Source of the DNA: an uncultured Clostridia bacterium
Lineage (GTDB): Bacteria > Bacillota > Clostridia > Christensenellales > Aristaeellaceae
Assembly (NCBI GenBank): GCA_934667105.1
Contig: CAKULG010000015.1
Span: 1 to 59,932 of the forward strand
DNA length: 59,932 bases
Reading direction: 5' to 3'
A program made the translations under genes and the position numbers. The notes under the pieces are model-generated. The model was not told where the DNA came from. It made no database searches and saw nothing but the letters and a program-made list of their open reading frames with translations. This document shows positions 48,890-58,201 of the stretch, piece after piece (positions within the stretch are counted from its first letter, which is position 1; every line of letters starts with the position of its first letter).

Positions 48890-50776
48890 TTATCGAGCCG
48901 CGGGGATCCAGGCAGCCATGCGGGAACGCTCATCCCAGGTTTTCCCGGCGGAGGCGTAATCCACCAGGGCGATGGAGCCGCCCTGCGCGTCCGGCAGGGC
49001 GCAGGCGAATTGGCAGGGAAATGGCGCTGCAAGCGGCGCTTCGCCTTGGGCGTAACCCCCTTCATCCAGAAGCGGGGCGGCAGGCGCGTCGATTTCCTGG
49101 CCCAGGCGCGCGTCCCGGGCCAGCACCAGCGGCCCCCGGCGGAAGGCGATAAAGGGCGCGTCCTGGGAGGATACGCCGTAGACCTCGGGCAGAATGCGCT
49201 CCACTCGCATGTCCAGCGTCAGGGTGATTTGATCCCCCTCCTGCCACAGCCGGGAGAGCGGCTTGTAATTCCCGGCAAAAACCCGGGAAATTTCCTCCCC
49301 GTTTACGCGCAGCGAGGCTTTGTGGCTCCAGGCGGGAATGCGCAGGGCGATTTCAAAGCGCTCGGGTCGGGGAAGCCGCACCGTGACGCGGATTTCTCCC
49401 GCTGCGGGATACTGTGTATCCAGGAAGAGGGTCAGGGGCTGGCCCTGGGGCGTTACGGCCTGCACGCTGCCGGGCATATACCAATTCAACGTCACGCCCT
49501 CCTCGCTTTCCAAGGCGGCGACCAGGCCGAAAAGCCCCAGCCCCGCCGCACCGATGGCGGCGCAGCAGCCGTAGAACGCGCCGTTTTCCATGGCCTTCAG
49601 GCCGCCCGTTTTCCGCCCCCGCAGGCCGGGCAGCAGCGGGCTGTAGCTGTCAAAGGGCAGGCCGTGATTCGTTTGGCATTTTTCGGAATTCACCGCTCCC
49701 AGCAGCGCGTTATACAGCGATTGCTCCATGCGGTCGGCGAAGAAGCTGTCCCCCGTCAGGGAAAGCAGCTGATAGCACAGCTTCATCCATGTGACGGCGA
49801 CGCAGGTTTCCTGCATGATGCCCTTTTCGGTTACATCCAGCTGGCGCACGGCGGAATGATCGAACAATTCGTGGGTGCAGCCCGCACAGCCGATCAGCGT
49901 AATATCCGATTGCGCTGTGAGCCGGGCGAAATTTTCCACCGCCACCCGCCATTTTTCCAGGCCCGTGACGCGGTAATATTCCAGCAGCCCCTCAAAGCAG
50001 GACATCATCTCATAGGCCTTGGTGGCGGGATACTGATAGGGATACAGGCGGCCGACATAGGCCAGTTCGAACACATTGCCCTGACTCACGCCGCCCCGGC
50101 CCACGATGTAATCGGCAAATTCCAGATAGCGGGCTTTCCCGGTGAGGCTGTAGAGCCGCACGATGGGCTCCAGAAGCGAGCTGGAATTGAGCCCCAGCCA
50201 ATGATCGGTAGCCAGGTTGATTTCCAGCTTGCCCTCCTCCGCCGGGCCGATATGGGCCAGGATATAATCCGCGTGGCGCTCCAAGGCGGAAAGAATTTGC
50301 GCCTTCAGCGCTTCGTCCCGGCAGACCTCCAGAAAATATTGCAGGCCCAACAGGATGTATTTCCGGCCCCAGATATCCCAACCGTGGAATTCCACTTCCT
50401 TGCTGTAGGTGCTGAAGCGCCCCTCCGCGTCCTGCGTTCCCAGCAGATCGCGCACGGTATCCTCCATAACGGCGTACAGCGCCGTGTCCTGGGTGCAGCC
50501 GTAAACGAAGGACGCGCCGCGCATCAGCTTGCCCCAGTATTCGCAGCGCCAGCCGTGATCCACGTCGTCCACATTGCTGCGGAATTGGTTCGCCAGCAGT
50601 CGCCAAAGCGCCGTATCCATCAATTGCTCTTTGGTGATAAAGCGAATGGCGTCCGCCAGCGCGCCCGCAAAGCGCGCGCTGCCGCCGGGCAATTGAAACA
50701 GCCGGTCGGTGCGCAGCCGGGGACGCAGGGCCGTTTTGGGGCCGTAAAGGGCGGGGGATAAACGATTTTCCTGCAT
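48890..50776 (-). CDS. GH127 family beta-L-arabinofuranosidase-like glycosidase
   Basis: The 628-residue protein fits GH127 (formerly DUF1680). It has an (alpha/alpha)6 barrel with FHGWDIWGRKYILLGL, QETCVAVTWMKL holding the Glu and Cys of the zinc-thiolate site, RMEQSLYNALLGAVN and GCCAAIGAAG with the paired Cys, then a beta-sandwich end. In HypBA1 the Cys-Glu-zinc cluster provides the nucleophile. It is cytoplasmic and would release L-arabinose or a related sugar. GGAG is 8 bases before the ATG at 50776. Divergent from an AraC gene. Confidence 0.88.
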   Translation of the reverse strand: MQENRLSPALYGPKTALRPRLRTDRLFQLPGGSARFAGALADAIRFITKEQLMDTALWRLLANQFRSNVDDVDHGWRCEYWGKLMRGASFVYGCTQDTALYAVMEDTVRDLLGTQDAEGRFSTYSKEVEFHGWDIWGRKYILLGLQYFLEVCRDEALKAQILSALERHADYILAHIGPAEEGKLEINLATDHWLGLNSSSLLEPIVRLYSLTGKARYLEFADYIVGRGGVSQGNVFELAYVGRLYPYQYPATKAYEMMSCFEGLLEYYRVTGLEKWRVAVENFARLTAQSDITLIGCAGCTHELFDHSAVRQLDVTEKGIMQETCVAVTWMKLCYQLLSLTGDSFFADRMEQSLYNALLGAVNSEKCQTNHGLPFDSYSPLLPGLRGRKTGGLKAMENGAFYGCCAAIGAAGLGLFGLVAALESEEGVTLNWYMPGSVQAVTPQGQPLTLFLDTQYPAAGEIRVTVRLPRPERFEIALRIPAWSHKASLRVNGEEISRVFAGNYKPLSRLWQEGDQITLTLDMRVERILPEVYGVSSQDAPFIAFRRGPLVLARDARLGQEIDAPAAPLLDEGGYAQGEAPLAAPFPCQFACALPDAQGGSIALVDYASAGKTWDERSRMAAWIPAAR

Positions 50777-50794
50777 AGCGCGTTCTCCTTTTTC

Positions 50795-50823
50795 TTGCGG
50801 TTTTTCACTGGTTTTAGTATAAT
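50795..50823 (+). promoter_or_regulatory. promoter of the AraC gene in the divergent gap
   Basis: TTGCGG (50795-50800) and TATAAT (50818-50823) are 17 bases apart. The whole divergent gap is only 89 bases, so it must also hold the GH127 promoter and the regulator site. Confidence 0.6.
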
Positions 50824-50865
50824 GCAAACAGGCGCGGCCATCTATGTTAAAGCAGGTGAAAAACT

Positions 50866-51747
50866 ATGCGAAATCGCTCAATTTTTTCTTTGCCCTCCTA
50901 TTATGTTCCGGCGCAGTCCACCTGGGAAAGCGAACGGGAGCCCCAGCCCGGGCCGCTGGAGGTTTTTGATATTACTTATCTGCATTTTCATTCCCTGCTG
51001 GAGCTGGGCGTCTGCGCCCAGGGGCGCGGCTGCTGCATTGTGGAGGATCGGGAATATCCCTTCGTTCAGGGGGATGTGCAGATCATTTTTCCTTTTCAGC
51101 GGCATTTATCCCGCAGCGAGGGGGGCGAATACAGCCAATGGCTGTGGTGCAGCCTGGAGCCGCTTTCGCTGCTGGGGCAATGGGGCGCGCCCGATCTGGC
51201 CCGGATGGAGCGGCTGCTTTACACCGGTATGGGGCTTTGCGGCATTATCGATAGGAAGCGCTACCCCCTGATTGCGGAATTGATTGCCCGGGTGGCCCTG
51301 CCGGGGGAGAAGAACAGGCGGCTTTCCTGCCTGCACACGCTGATTGAGGAATTGGCGGCGGAATCCGAGGGTATGCCGCCCCTGGCGCTTCGGCCCGGCC
51401 GGCGCTTTGTGCAATTGGCGCCCGCGTTGGAGGCGGCGCGGCAGGCGCTGCAGCAAGGGGAAGCGCCTCTCGTTTCCGCCCTGGCGGAGGCATGCGGTCT
51501 GAGCCCCGCCCCCTTCCGGCGGGCCTTTCGCCAGGTGCTGGGACAATCGCCCCAGGAATATATTCAGGCCTGCCAAATGAAAAAGGCCCAGCGCCAGCTG
51601 CTGCTGACGGATGAGCCGATTACGCAGATCGCTTTTTCCGTGGGGTATCAGGATGTATCGGGGTTTAACCGGGTGTTTTTGCGGCATTTCGGCATGCCGC
51701 CCCGGGCGTACCGCGCCTGCGGCGGCCAGGCCCCCCGGGAGGATTAG
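50866..51747 (+). CDS. AraC family transcriptional regulator
   Basis: The 293-residue protein has a cupin-like sensor half (1-170, with YLHFHSLLELGVCAQGRG) and a C-terminal AraC domain (about 190-285) with VSALAEACGLSPAPFRRAFR and ITQIAFSVGYQDVSGFNRVF. It is divergent from the GH127 operon, which it probably controls, and is followed by a DUF5696-like gene on the same strand. Confidence 0.9.
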   Translation: MRNRSIFSLPSYYVPAQSTWESEREPQPGPLEVFDITYLHFHSLLELGVCAQGRGCCIVEDREYPFVQGDVQIIFPFQRHLSRSEGGEYSQWLWCSLEPLSLLGQWGAPDLARMERLLYTGMGLCGIIDRKRYPLIAELIARVALPGEKNRRLSCLHTLIEELAAESEGMPPLALRPGRRFVQLAPALEAARQALQQGEAPLVSALAEACGLSPAPFRRAFRQVLGQSPQEYIQACQMKKAQRQLLLTDEPITQIAFSVGYQDVSGFNRVFLRHFGMPPRAYRACGGQAPRED

Positions 51748-51896
51748 CGCGCCGAAGCGCATTTAACCTTATTATATTAACAGGGATTTGCAAAACGCGC
51801 AAGACGAAAATTTTTCCTCCTTGATTCCGCTTTTCCGCCTTGCGGAGCGGGAGAGACGATGGCACAATGAAGAAAAAAGCGCGGGAGGAAAGAAAT

Positions 51897-53576
51897 ATGC
51901 TGGCGCGAACCATGGACGGAAAACAGATCGAAATTCAGGCGGAGCGAATAGAAACGGCCGAGGGCTTTTGCCTTTCCATCAGCCGGGATACGGATTTCAG
52001 CAACATTCAGGAAGTGGCCCTGGACGGCATGGGCGTAATAGCGGAAGCGGCGGATCCCGGCTATCTGGCGCTGCCCCGGGGCGTTGGCAATGTGGATTAT
52101 TCGCTCTTTTTCTTTCAGCGCCACCAGGAGGATTTTACCGCCGAGATCACGGAAAGCAATATGCCCGTTTTCGGCGTGCATTCGGAAAAGGGAACGTATT
52201 TGGCCGTGGTCAGCGGCATGAGCTATGATTACGCCCTGCGGGTATCCCGGGAAAAAGGGCGCTATCGCTGCTATCCCGTTTTCCAGCTTTTTGGGGAGCA
52301 GCCCTATGAGGATCTGCGGGTGGAATATTTCCGTCTGACGGGGGAGGACGCGAACTATTCCGGCATGGCCCGGCGCTACCGGCGCTATCAGATCGCCCGG
52401 AAGGGCATGCGCCCCCTGCAAGAACGCGCGCAGGAAACCCCCTGCCTGGATTACGCCAAGGACGCGGTGATGATCCGCGTGCGCTGCGGCTGGAAGCCCG
52501 CCCCCGCCGCCGTTCTGCATCAGACCCGGGAAAACGAGCCGCCCATGCATGTGGCCTGTGATTTTCAGCGAGTGGGGGAAATTCTGGATGAATTGAAGCG
52601 CCAGGGCGTGGACAAAGCGGAAATTTGCCTGGTGGGCTGGAACGTGAAAGGCCACGACGGCCGCTGGCCCGAAACCTTCCCCGTCTGCGAGGAGTTGGGG
52701 GGCGAAGCGGCCCTGCGCGCCTTGATTCAAAAGGCCCAGGCTATGGGCTATTCCATCATCTGCCACACCAATTCCACCGATCAATACGAAATTGCCGATT
52801 GCTACAGCCCGGAAAACACCCGACGGGATCGCACGGGCAAGCCGGTTGTGAACGATACCTCCTGGAGCGGCGGCGAAATGTATCAGCTCTGCCCGCAGGT
52901 TGGCTATGAGCAGGCGGAGAAGATTCTGCCCCAGGTGGCCGCGCTGGGCTTCCGGGGCGTGCATTATGTGGACGTGCTGGGGGTGGTGCATCCGCGGCGG
53001 TGCTATCATCCCGCCCATCCGGTGCATTCGGGCCAGGCGGTGGAATACGCGAAAAAGCTGGGAACGCTGTGCCGCAGCCTGTTCGGCGGCTTTTCCTCCG
53101 AGGGCGCTTACGATTTTCTGGCCCCGTATCTGGATTTCGGCCTGTACATCAGCTTTGGCCGGAATCAGGGGCTGCTGTGCGATCGCTCCATTCCCTTCTG
53201 GGAAATCGTTTATCATGGGTATACCCTGTATAACCCCTATACCGAAACGGTGAACCCGGCCTTCAAGCCCAGGGAGCAGCAGCTTCGCGCCATTGAATTT
53301 GGCGGGCGGCCCACCTATTATTTCTATGCGAAATTCACAAATAACGGCTACAACTGGATGGGCGTGCAGGAGCCCCGGGCGGACAGCCCGGAGGAACTGC
53401 GGGAATCCGTGCGCAAAATCAAGGAGGATTATCAGCAGTATCGTAAGCTGGATTCGCTGCACACCGCCTTTATGGAAAAGCACGAGCAGGTGGGCGAAGG
53501 AGTTTTCGAAACCACCTATTCCAACGGCACGGTGGTGCGCGTGGATTATGGAAAGGAAACGGTTTCGGTTCGGTAA
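51897..53576 (+). CDS. DUF5696-like protein (GH101/alpha-galactosidase-like barrel)
   Basis: The 559-residue protein lacks a signal peptide. The N-terminal 190 residues are strand-rich. The middle looks like a TIM barrel with VDKAEICLVGWNVKGHDGRW, SIICHTNSTDQYEIAD, FRGVHYVDVLGVVHPRRCYH (candidate catalytic Asp) and FGGFSSEGAYDFL (candidate Glu). This pattern recalls DUF5696 proteins distantly related to GH101 glycosidases; the assignment is from memory. Start ATG 51897 with GGGAGG upstream. Likely an intracellular glycosidase working with the GH127 operon. Confidence 0.55.
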   Translation: MLARTMDGKQIEIQAERIETAEGFCLSISRDTDFSNIQEVALDGMGVIAEAADPGYLALPRGVGNVDYSLFFFQRHQEDFTAEITESNMPVFGVHSEKGTYLAVVSGMSYDYALRVSREKGRYRCYPVFQLFGEQPYEDLRVEYFRLTGEDANYSGMARRYRRYQIARKGMRPLQERAQETPCLDYAKDAVMIRVRCGWKPAPAAVLHQTRENEPPMHVACDFQRVGEILDELKRQGVDKAEICLVGWNVKGHDGRWPETFPVCEELGGEAALRALIQKAQAMGYSIICHTNSTDQYEIADCYSPENTRRDRTGKPVVNDTSWSGGEMYQLCPQVGYEQAEKILPQVAALGFRGVHYVDVLGVVHPRRCYHPAHPVHSGQAVEYAKKLGTLCRSLFGGFSSEGAYDFLAPYLDFGLYISFGRNQGLLCDRSIPFWEIVYHGYTLYNPYTETVNPAFKPREQQLRAIEFGGRPTYYFYAKFTNNGYNWMGVQEPRADSPEELRESVRKIKEDYQQYRKLDSLHTAFMEKHEQVGEGVFETTYSNGTVVRVDYGKETVSVR

Positions 53577-53592
53577 GACAAGAAAAGTAATG

Positions 53593-54014
53593 CGGGAAAA
53601 CGCTCTTTGTTGGTCAAAGAGCAGAAAAAGAAATGTGAGAAAATACATCTCCGGCAACGAGAAAGCTAGAATCACGGCGAGAAGTATGTTTCTCTTCGCT
53701 GGCGGGATGCAAGTAGATCGCCTGCTTTTGTCCAACCCATATAGCTTTCTTGGAAGGGGGAGCGAAACGACCGGCCTGCCAGTGGCAGGAGCGGCCTTTA
53801 GGCCGCAGGGAGCCCCGCGAGTCAACCGAAACAAGCGGGGGGCGCGGTAGCGATCCGCCGCGCCGATTGAGGTTGCGAAAGGGGGAACCGTTCTAAAAAG
53901 CGCCGCCCGTTTAGGGCGGCTGAGGGTGAGCAATTCTTAAATTGCCGCCCGAAACCTGCGCTTCCGCTTTAGCGGAGTAGCGCGGGGCGACATCTCAAAG
54001 AACGGTTCCCCCGC
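53593..54014. repeat. large composite repeat between convergent genes
   Basis: The 500-base gap contains, in order: a degraded core (GCGGGAAAACGCTCTTTG, about 53593), the long flank matching 38219-38337 (53645-53755), a hairpin-rich stretch (perfect GCGGCC-TTTA-GGCCGC, about 53794-53809; CCTGCCAGTGGCAGG) and a palindrome-bounded unit. That unit runs from GGGGGAACCGTTCT (53881) to AAAGAACGGTTCCCCCGC (53997-54014), with the inverted copy of 47141-47240 inside. No ORF inside looks real. Confidence 0.75.
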
Positions 54015-54075
54015 AAATACTTTGTTTTCGTTTTTTCATAGCCCTTTTTTTGACATTCTTGTATTATCACCAACG

Positions 54076-55062
54076 TCACGCCATGGTTTCCAGCATGGCG
54101 AGCGTGACTTCATAAGGGCAAGGAAGGCCTTGGCGCGCCTGATCCAGCGCGTCGATCATATAATTCGCCATCCGGTGCACCTCGTTGCCGCTGGAACCGG
54201 CGATGTGGGGCGTTAAAAAGCAATTGGGCAGAGCGCGCAGCGGGTTTTGATCGCTTTGCTGCTCATCCGTCAGCACGTCCAGCACGGCGCAGCGGGTGGG
54301 CTCCTGGGTCAGGGCGTCGTAAAGATCGGCCTCGTTCAATTGCGCGCCCCGGGCGGTGTTGATAAAGGTGGCGTAGGGGGGCATGGAAAGAAAATGCTCC
54401 CGCTTGATAATGCCCACCGTCTGGGGCAAATTGGCCAGATGATTGGAAACGACGGCGCACTGGGCGAAAATATCCGCCATTTCCGCCTTGCGCACGCCCA
54501 GGGCCTGGGCGCGTTCAGGCGATAGGAAGGGATCGAAAACCAGCGTTTCAATGCCCAGCGGCCGCAGCATTTCCGCCACGCGGCCGCCGATGGCGCCGCA
54601 GCCCAGCAGCCCCACCTTGGTTTCAAACACGCCGGGATAATGCCCGAAAATTTCCGTTGCATCCTGGCGGGAGGCGCGCATTCTTTCCTGCACGGGGAAA
54701 AAGCCCTTCAGCGCCAGCACAATCTGGGCGAAGGTGTATTGCGCCACGGGCACGGCGTTGGCCTGCCATGCGCTGAATACGCGCACGCCGCATTGCAGGA
54801 AGGGCCGGGCGAAATACTGCACTGAGCCAGCGGCGTAATACACCGCCTTCAGCGCGGGCATGTATTCCCGAATTTCCGCTTCAGAGCATTGCAGCATCCC
54901 CCAGGTGGAAAACGCCGCCTCCGCGTCCCGCAGGGCCGCATCCTGTAAGGAGGAATGCAGAGAAAAATCCATATCCAGGCGCTGGGCCAGCGCTTCCCGC
55001 TGCTGCGGGCCGTATACGCGGGCAAAGGAATCGGCGGAAGCGCCGAGGAAAACCGCTTTCAT
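54076..55062 (-). CDS. D-2-hydroxyacid dehydrogenase family protein
   Basis: The 328-residue NAD-dependent enzyme has the Rossmann motif VGLLGCGAIGGRVAEMLRPL (about 150-169), TFINTARGAQLNEADL (the N-T-A-R-G block with catalytic Arg) and LTPHIAGSS with the catalytic His. The Glu of the dyad falls near VLDVLTDEQ as Asp-rich sequence. It reduces a 2-keto acid or oxidises its hydroxy acid. It is last in a run with an SDR and an old-yellow-enzyme, suggesting redox of a sugar-derived acid. Confidence 0.9.
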   Translation of the reverse strand: MKAVFLGASADSFARVYGPQQREALAQRLDMDFSLHSSLQDAALRDAEAAFSTWGMLQCSEAEIREYMPALKAVYYAAGSVQYFARPFLQCGVRVFSAWQANAVPVAQYTFAQIVLALKGFFPVQERMRASRQDATEIFGHYPGVFETKVGLLGCGAIGGRVAEMLRPLGIETLVFDPFLSPERAQALGVRKAEMADIFAQCAVVSNHLANLPQTVGIIKREHFLSMPPYATFINTARGAQLNEADLYDALTQEPTRCAVLDVLTDEQQSDQNPLRALPNCFLTPHIAGSSGNEVHRMANYMIDALDQARQGLPCPYEVTLAMLETMA

Positions 55063-55100
55063 GGGCGAACGCCCCTTTCTTTTTTTTTATTTGGCGCTGC

Positions 55101-55847
55101 TTACAGCCGCCGCAGATGGAAGCCGCCGTCCGCGTTGAGCACTTGGCCGCTGGTGAAATCCAGCCTGCCGGAGCAGGCCGCCAGCACCATGTTCGCCACG
55201 TCCTCCGGCTTGCCGAAGCGGCGAATGGGGGTGATTCCCTGGGCGATCAGCGCCTCGTATTTCGCGTGCACCACGCTGGTCATATCCGTTTCGATAATGC
55301 CCGGGCGAATTTCAAAAACGGGAATGCCGTATTCGCAAAGACGATCGGCGAAAAGCTGCGTCACCATGGCGATTCCCGCCTTGGAAATGCAATACTCCGG
55401 GCGGCTGACGGAGGAAGTGTAGGCGGACATGGAGCCGATATTGATAATCCGCGGGGAATAATCGGGCAGGCCTTTTCCTTGCATGCGAATCATGGCGTTG
55501 GCCGCCAGCTGGCACAGGAAAAAGGTTCCCCGCAGGTTCACGGAAAGCACCTCGTCAAAGCTCTCCTCCGTCGTTTCCAACAGATCCCGGCGCACCCGGG
55601 GGGCCATGCCCGCGTTGTTCACCATCACGTCCAGGCGGCCGTATTCCCGCTCCACCCGGTCTATCAGGGCCTTGCGCTGCTGGGAATCCGCGATGTTGCA
55701 GCCGATATAGGCCGCCCCCTGGGGCAATTGCTCGGGCGGCTGAGGCCGCGTTCCCGAATAGACGACAAAATACCCTTCCCCCCGCAGCGCGTCCGCAATG
55801 CCGCGGCCGATGCCGCGGGTGGAGCCGGTAACTAAGGCAACCTTCAT
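55101..55847 (-). CDS. SDR family oxidoreductase (3-oxoacyl-ACP reductase-like)
   Basis: The 248-residue classical SDR has TGSTRGIGRG (7-16), VMVNNAGMAPRV, catalytic Ser in INIGSMSAYTSS, catalytic YCISKAG and a GQVLNADGGFHL end. It is likely a sugar or sugar-acid dehydrogenase given its neighbours rather than fatty-acid FabG. It follows the old-yellow-enzyme gene by 19 bases. Confidence 0.92.
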   Translation of the reverse strand: MKVALVTGSTRGIGRGIADALRGEGYFVVYSGTRPQPPEQLPQGAAYIGCNIADSQQRKALIDRVEREYGRLDVMVNNAGMAPRVRRDLLETTEESFDEVLSVNLRGTFFLCQLAANAMIRMQGKGLPDYSPRIINIGSMSAYTSSVSRPEYCISKAGIAMVTQLFADRLCEYGIPVFEIRPGIIETDMTSVVHAKYEALIAQGITPIRRFGKPEDVANMVLAACSGRLDFTSGQVLNADGGFHLRRL

Positions 55848-55866
55848 GGGGGTATTCCTCCTTTTT

Positions 55867-57171
55867 TTATTTCAGGGCGTTCAGGGAGTAAACAGCACGG
55901 TCGCGCACCACGCACCCCGCCGGAACGCCCGCCCGCAGCAGCTGGGCGCAGCCGCCGCAGGCCACGCAGGGCGCGTCCAGGGGCTGGCCTGCCAGAATCT
56001 TCTTGGGAAAATCAGGATCGGCGAAAGCAAGGCGGCCAAAGCCCGCCATGGCGCACCGGCCCTGGCCTACCATGCCCGCCGCCAGCATGGGCGAAAACTG
56101 CCGCAGATAGGAAAACGCGCTGCCGATAATGGGCAGATCGGGCTGTGAACGCTGAATCTGGGAAACGCAGTCCATCATCCGGCTCAGGCCCACAAAGGGG
56201 TGCTCGTCCGGCACATAATTGCCGTGATCGTAGGGGCGGTTCACATGGGGATTTTTATAGGGATTCCCCGCCGTAATATCCAGAATCGGAATGTGCATCT
56301 CGGTTTTCAGAATGCTTACCAGGCGCTTGGCCTCAGTCAGGTCAGGGACGAGGCCGCCGCCCTCCTTCACCCCGAAGCCCCAGGGATAGGCGAAGCCGTC
56401 GTAGACGTTCAGGCGGCTGGTGAGGAAGAAATCGCCGTGAATTTCCGCCTGGGCCGCCCGATAGGCGTTCAGCAAAAAGCGGGTGCGGTTTTCAAAGCTG
56501 CCGCCGTATTTGCCCGGCCGGGTGAAGGCGGAAAGCAGCTCGCAGGCCAGATAGCGATGGCAGCATTTCACGTCCATCCCGTCAAAGCCCGCCGCCTGGG
56601 AAAGCCGCGCCGCTTCCCCAAAGCGCGCTTCATAGCGTTCCAGCTGCGCATCCGAAAGAATGCGCTCCGGCGGCAGAGGCGTATCCTCCAAGACGGGGTT
56701 ATTATAGGCGATCAGGGGCTCGGGAAAGCCGTGCGGCTTGGAATAGCGGCCCGAATTGGTGGCCTGCATGATAATCACGGGGGCGTAGCCGTTTTCCTTC
56801 AGGCCGATCTCCTTCATTTCGTCCACCAGGCGCTTGAAGGAATCCAGGTTTTCCGGGGTGATGCGCAGCTGATGGGCGCTGGCCCGTACCTCGGGGGCCG
56901 TGGCCACCGCCTCAAACCAAATCAGCCCCGCCCCGCCCCGGGCGAAGCGATGATACCGCCGGATCGTTAATTCGCCCGGCGCGCCCTCCGCCGTGCCATC
57001 CGTGCCCTCCATGGGCTGGAGGGCGATGCGGTTGCGGGCGGTGTGCGCGCCGATGGAAAGGGGCTGGGCCAATACGGCCGTGTCCTCGCTCCAGGGCAGG
57101 AAAACTCCCTGCGCCCGGGCCGTCTGTTCGATTTCCTGTTTGGAATGATAATGGAATACCTCGTGGGCCAT
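55867..57171 (-). CDS. NADH:flavin oxidoreductase (old yellow enzyme family)
   Basis: The 434-residue FMN barrel has NRIALQPMEGTDGTAEG at the start, AGLIWFEAVATAPEVRA, GFDGMDVKCCHRYLACELLS (with His replacing usual neighbours) and late IIGSAFSYLRQF. A C-terminal cysteine cluster CVACGGCAQLL...CVV (C-x2-C-x2-C-x11-C) recalls the 4Fe-4S site of dienoyl-CoA reductases, but the FAD/NAD domain is missing. The spacing differs by one residue from the usual C-x2-C-x3-C. The ATG at 57171 follows GGAGG by 10 bases. First gene of the three-gene redox operon. Confidence 0.88.
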   Translation of the reverse strand: MAHEVFHYHSKQEIEQTARAQGVFLPWSEDTAVLAQPLSIGAHTARNRIALQPMEGTDGTAEGAPGELTIRRYHRFARGGAGLIWFEAVATAPEVRASAHQLRITPENLDSFKRLVDEMKEIGLKENGYAPVIIMQATNSGRYSKPHGFPEPLIAYNNPVLEDTPLPPERILSDAQLERYEARFGEAARLSQAAGFDGMDVKCCHRYLACELLSAFTRPGKYGGSFENRTRFLLNAYRAAQAEIHGDFFLTSRLNVYDGFAYPWGFGVKEGGGLVPDLTEAKRLVSILKTEMHIPILDITAGNPYKNPHVNRPYDHGNYVPDEHPFVGLSRMMDCVSQIQRSQPDLPIIGSAFSYLRQFSPMLAAGMVGQGRCAMAGFGRLAFADPDFPKKILAGQPLDAPCVACGGCAQLLRAGVPAGCVVRDRAVYSLNALK

Positions 57172-57266
57172 TGCGTTTTCGCCTCCTGCTTCTGATAAAA
57201 TCAGCATAGGCGATAAAGGGGCGAAAAGCAAGCGTACAAGCGGTTCTTAATTATGTAAAACCGGCT

Positions 57267-58073
57267 TTATTCGTTATTTTCTCCCGGCGTGGCGCGAAGG
57301 CTGGAGGGGGATACGCCGTAGCGCCGCCGGAAGGCCCGGGAAAAATTGCTTGCGTCCGGAAAGCCGCATTGCTCCGCAATTTCGGCAATGGGAAGCGCCG
57401 TTCCGGCCAGCAGCTCCCGGGCCCTGGCCAGGCGGCTGAACATAACGTATTGCTTGGGGCTCAGGCCGATCAGCTGTTGAAACTGATGGCGGAAATAGCT
57501 GGCGCTCATGCAAAAACGGCGGGCCACCGCATCCATGGCCAGGGACTGGCAGCAGTGCTCGTCCAGCCAGCGCTGGGCCTGCACCACCCCCTCGGGGTAT
57601 TTCCTTCCCGCGGCGGGAAAGGCCTGCGGGCAAACGCGGAAAAGCTGCGCCAGCAGCAGGCGAACCAGGCTTTCGGCGCAGAGCTGGGCGTATTCATCCC
57701 CCCGGGCGGATTCCTGCGCCAGGGCCTGAAAAAGCGGCTCGGGGGAGAAGCCGCTGCCCGCCAGGGAAAGCGCGTGGCGAAAGCCCGCCGGGCGGCTGCG
57801 GCAAATGGAAAGCAGCATCGGGGGCGCGCCCCACAGCCGCCTGGGCGGAATGGTGAGCACATAGCGCTGATAATCCGGGGATGCGCCGGTCACTCGGTGC
57901 ATTTCCAGATTGCCGAAAAAAACCAGCGCCGGGGCTTCCGCCCGGAAGGATTGCCCCGAAACGCTGATCTCCGCCCACCCCTGGCAAACATACAGAATTT
58001 CATAATCCGCGTGAAAATGCGGGCTGTCGGCGGCCCCGGCGGCGTTTCCTGCGCGATAATATGCCTGAATCAT
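57267..58073 (-). CDS. AraC family transcriptional regulator
   Basis: The 268-residue protein has a cupin sensor (HFHADYEILYVCQGWAEI) and a C-terminal AraC domain (about 165-262) with LAMDAVARRFCMSASYFRHQ and IAEIAEQCGFPDASNFSRAF. It lies 95 bases upstream of the old-yellow-enzyme operon on the same strand and probably controls it. Confidence 0.92.
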   Translation of the reverse strand: MIQAYYRAGNAAGAADSPHFHADYEILYVCQGWAEISVSGQSFRAEAPALVFFGNLEMHRVTGASPDYQRYVLTIPPRRLWGAPPMLLSICRSRPAGFRHALSLAGSGFSPEPLFQALAQESARGDEYAQLCAESLVRLLLAQLFRVCPQAFPAAGRKYPEGVVQAQRWLDEHCCQSLAMDAVARRFCMSASYFRHQFQQLIGLSPKQYVMFSRLARARELLAGTALPIAEIAEQCGFPDASNFSRAFRRRYGVSPSSLRATPGENNE

Positions 58074-58201
58074 GAAAAAAGCTCCTTCCGGGGATTTGCG
58101 GAAAAGCGCGCGGATACGCCGCCTGCTCCGCTGAAAGTGCCCGCGCGCCGTTTGCTTGCGGCGCGCCGCGCAATAAATCGCTCCTTTAAAAATACCGAAG
58201 T

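Noticed and set aside
47128..50761. Long forward open frames opposite the ADP-ribosylglycohydrolase and GH127 genes
   Set aside because: The reverse-strand proteins show full family motifs and good ribosome sites; the forward frames show none.
51777..53933. A 718-codon reverse-strand open frame opposite the DUF5696-like gene
   Set aside because: It is a shadow caused by GC-rich third positions of the forward gene; it lacks any domain, and is rich in His, Gly and Arg.
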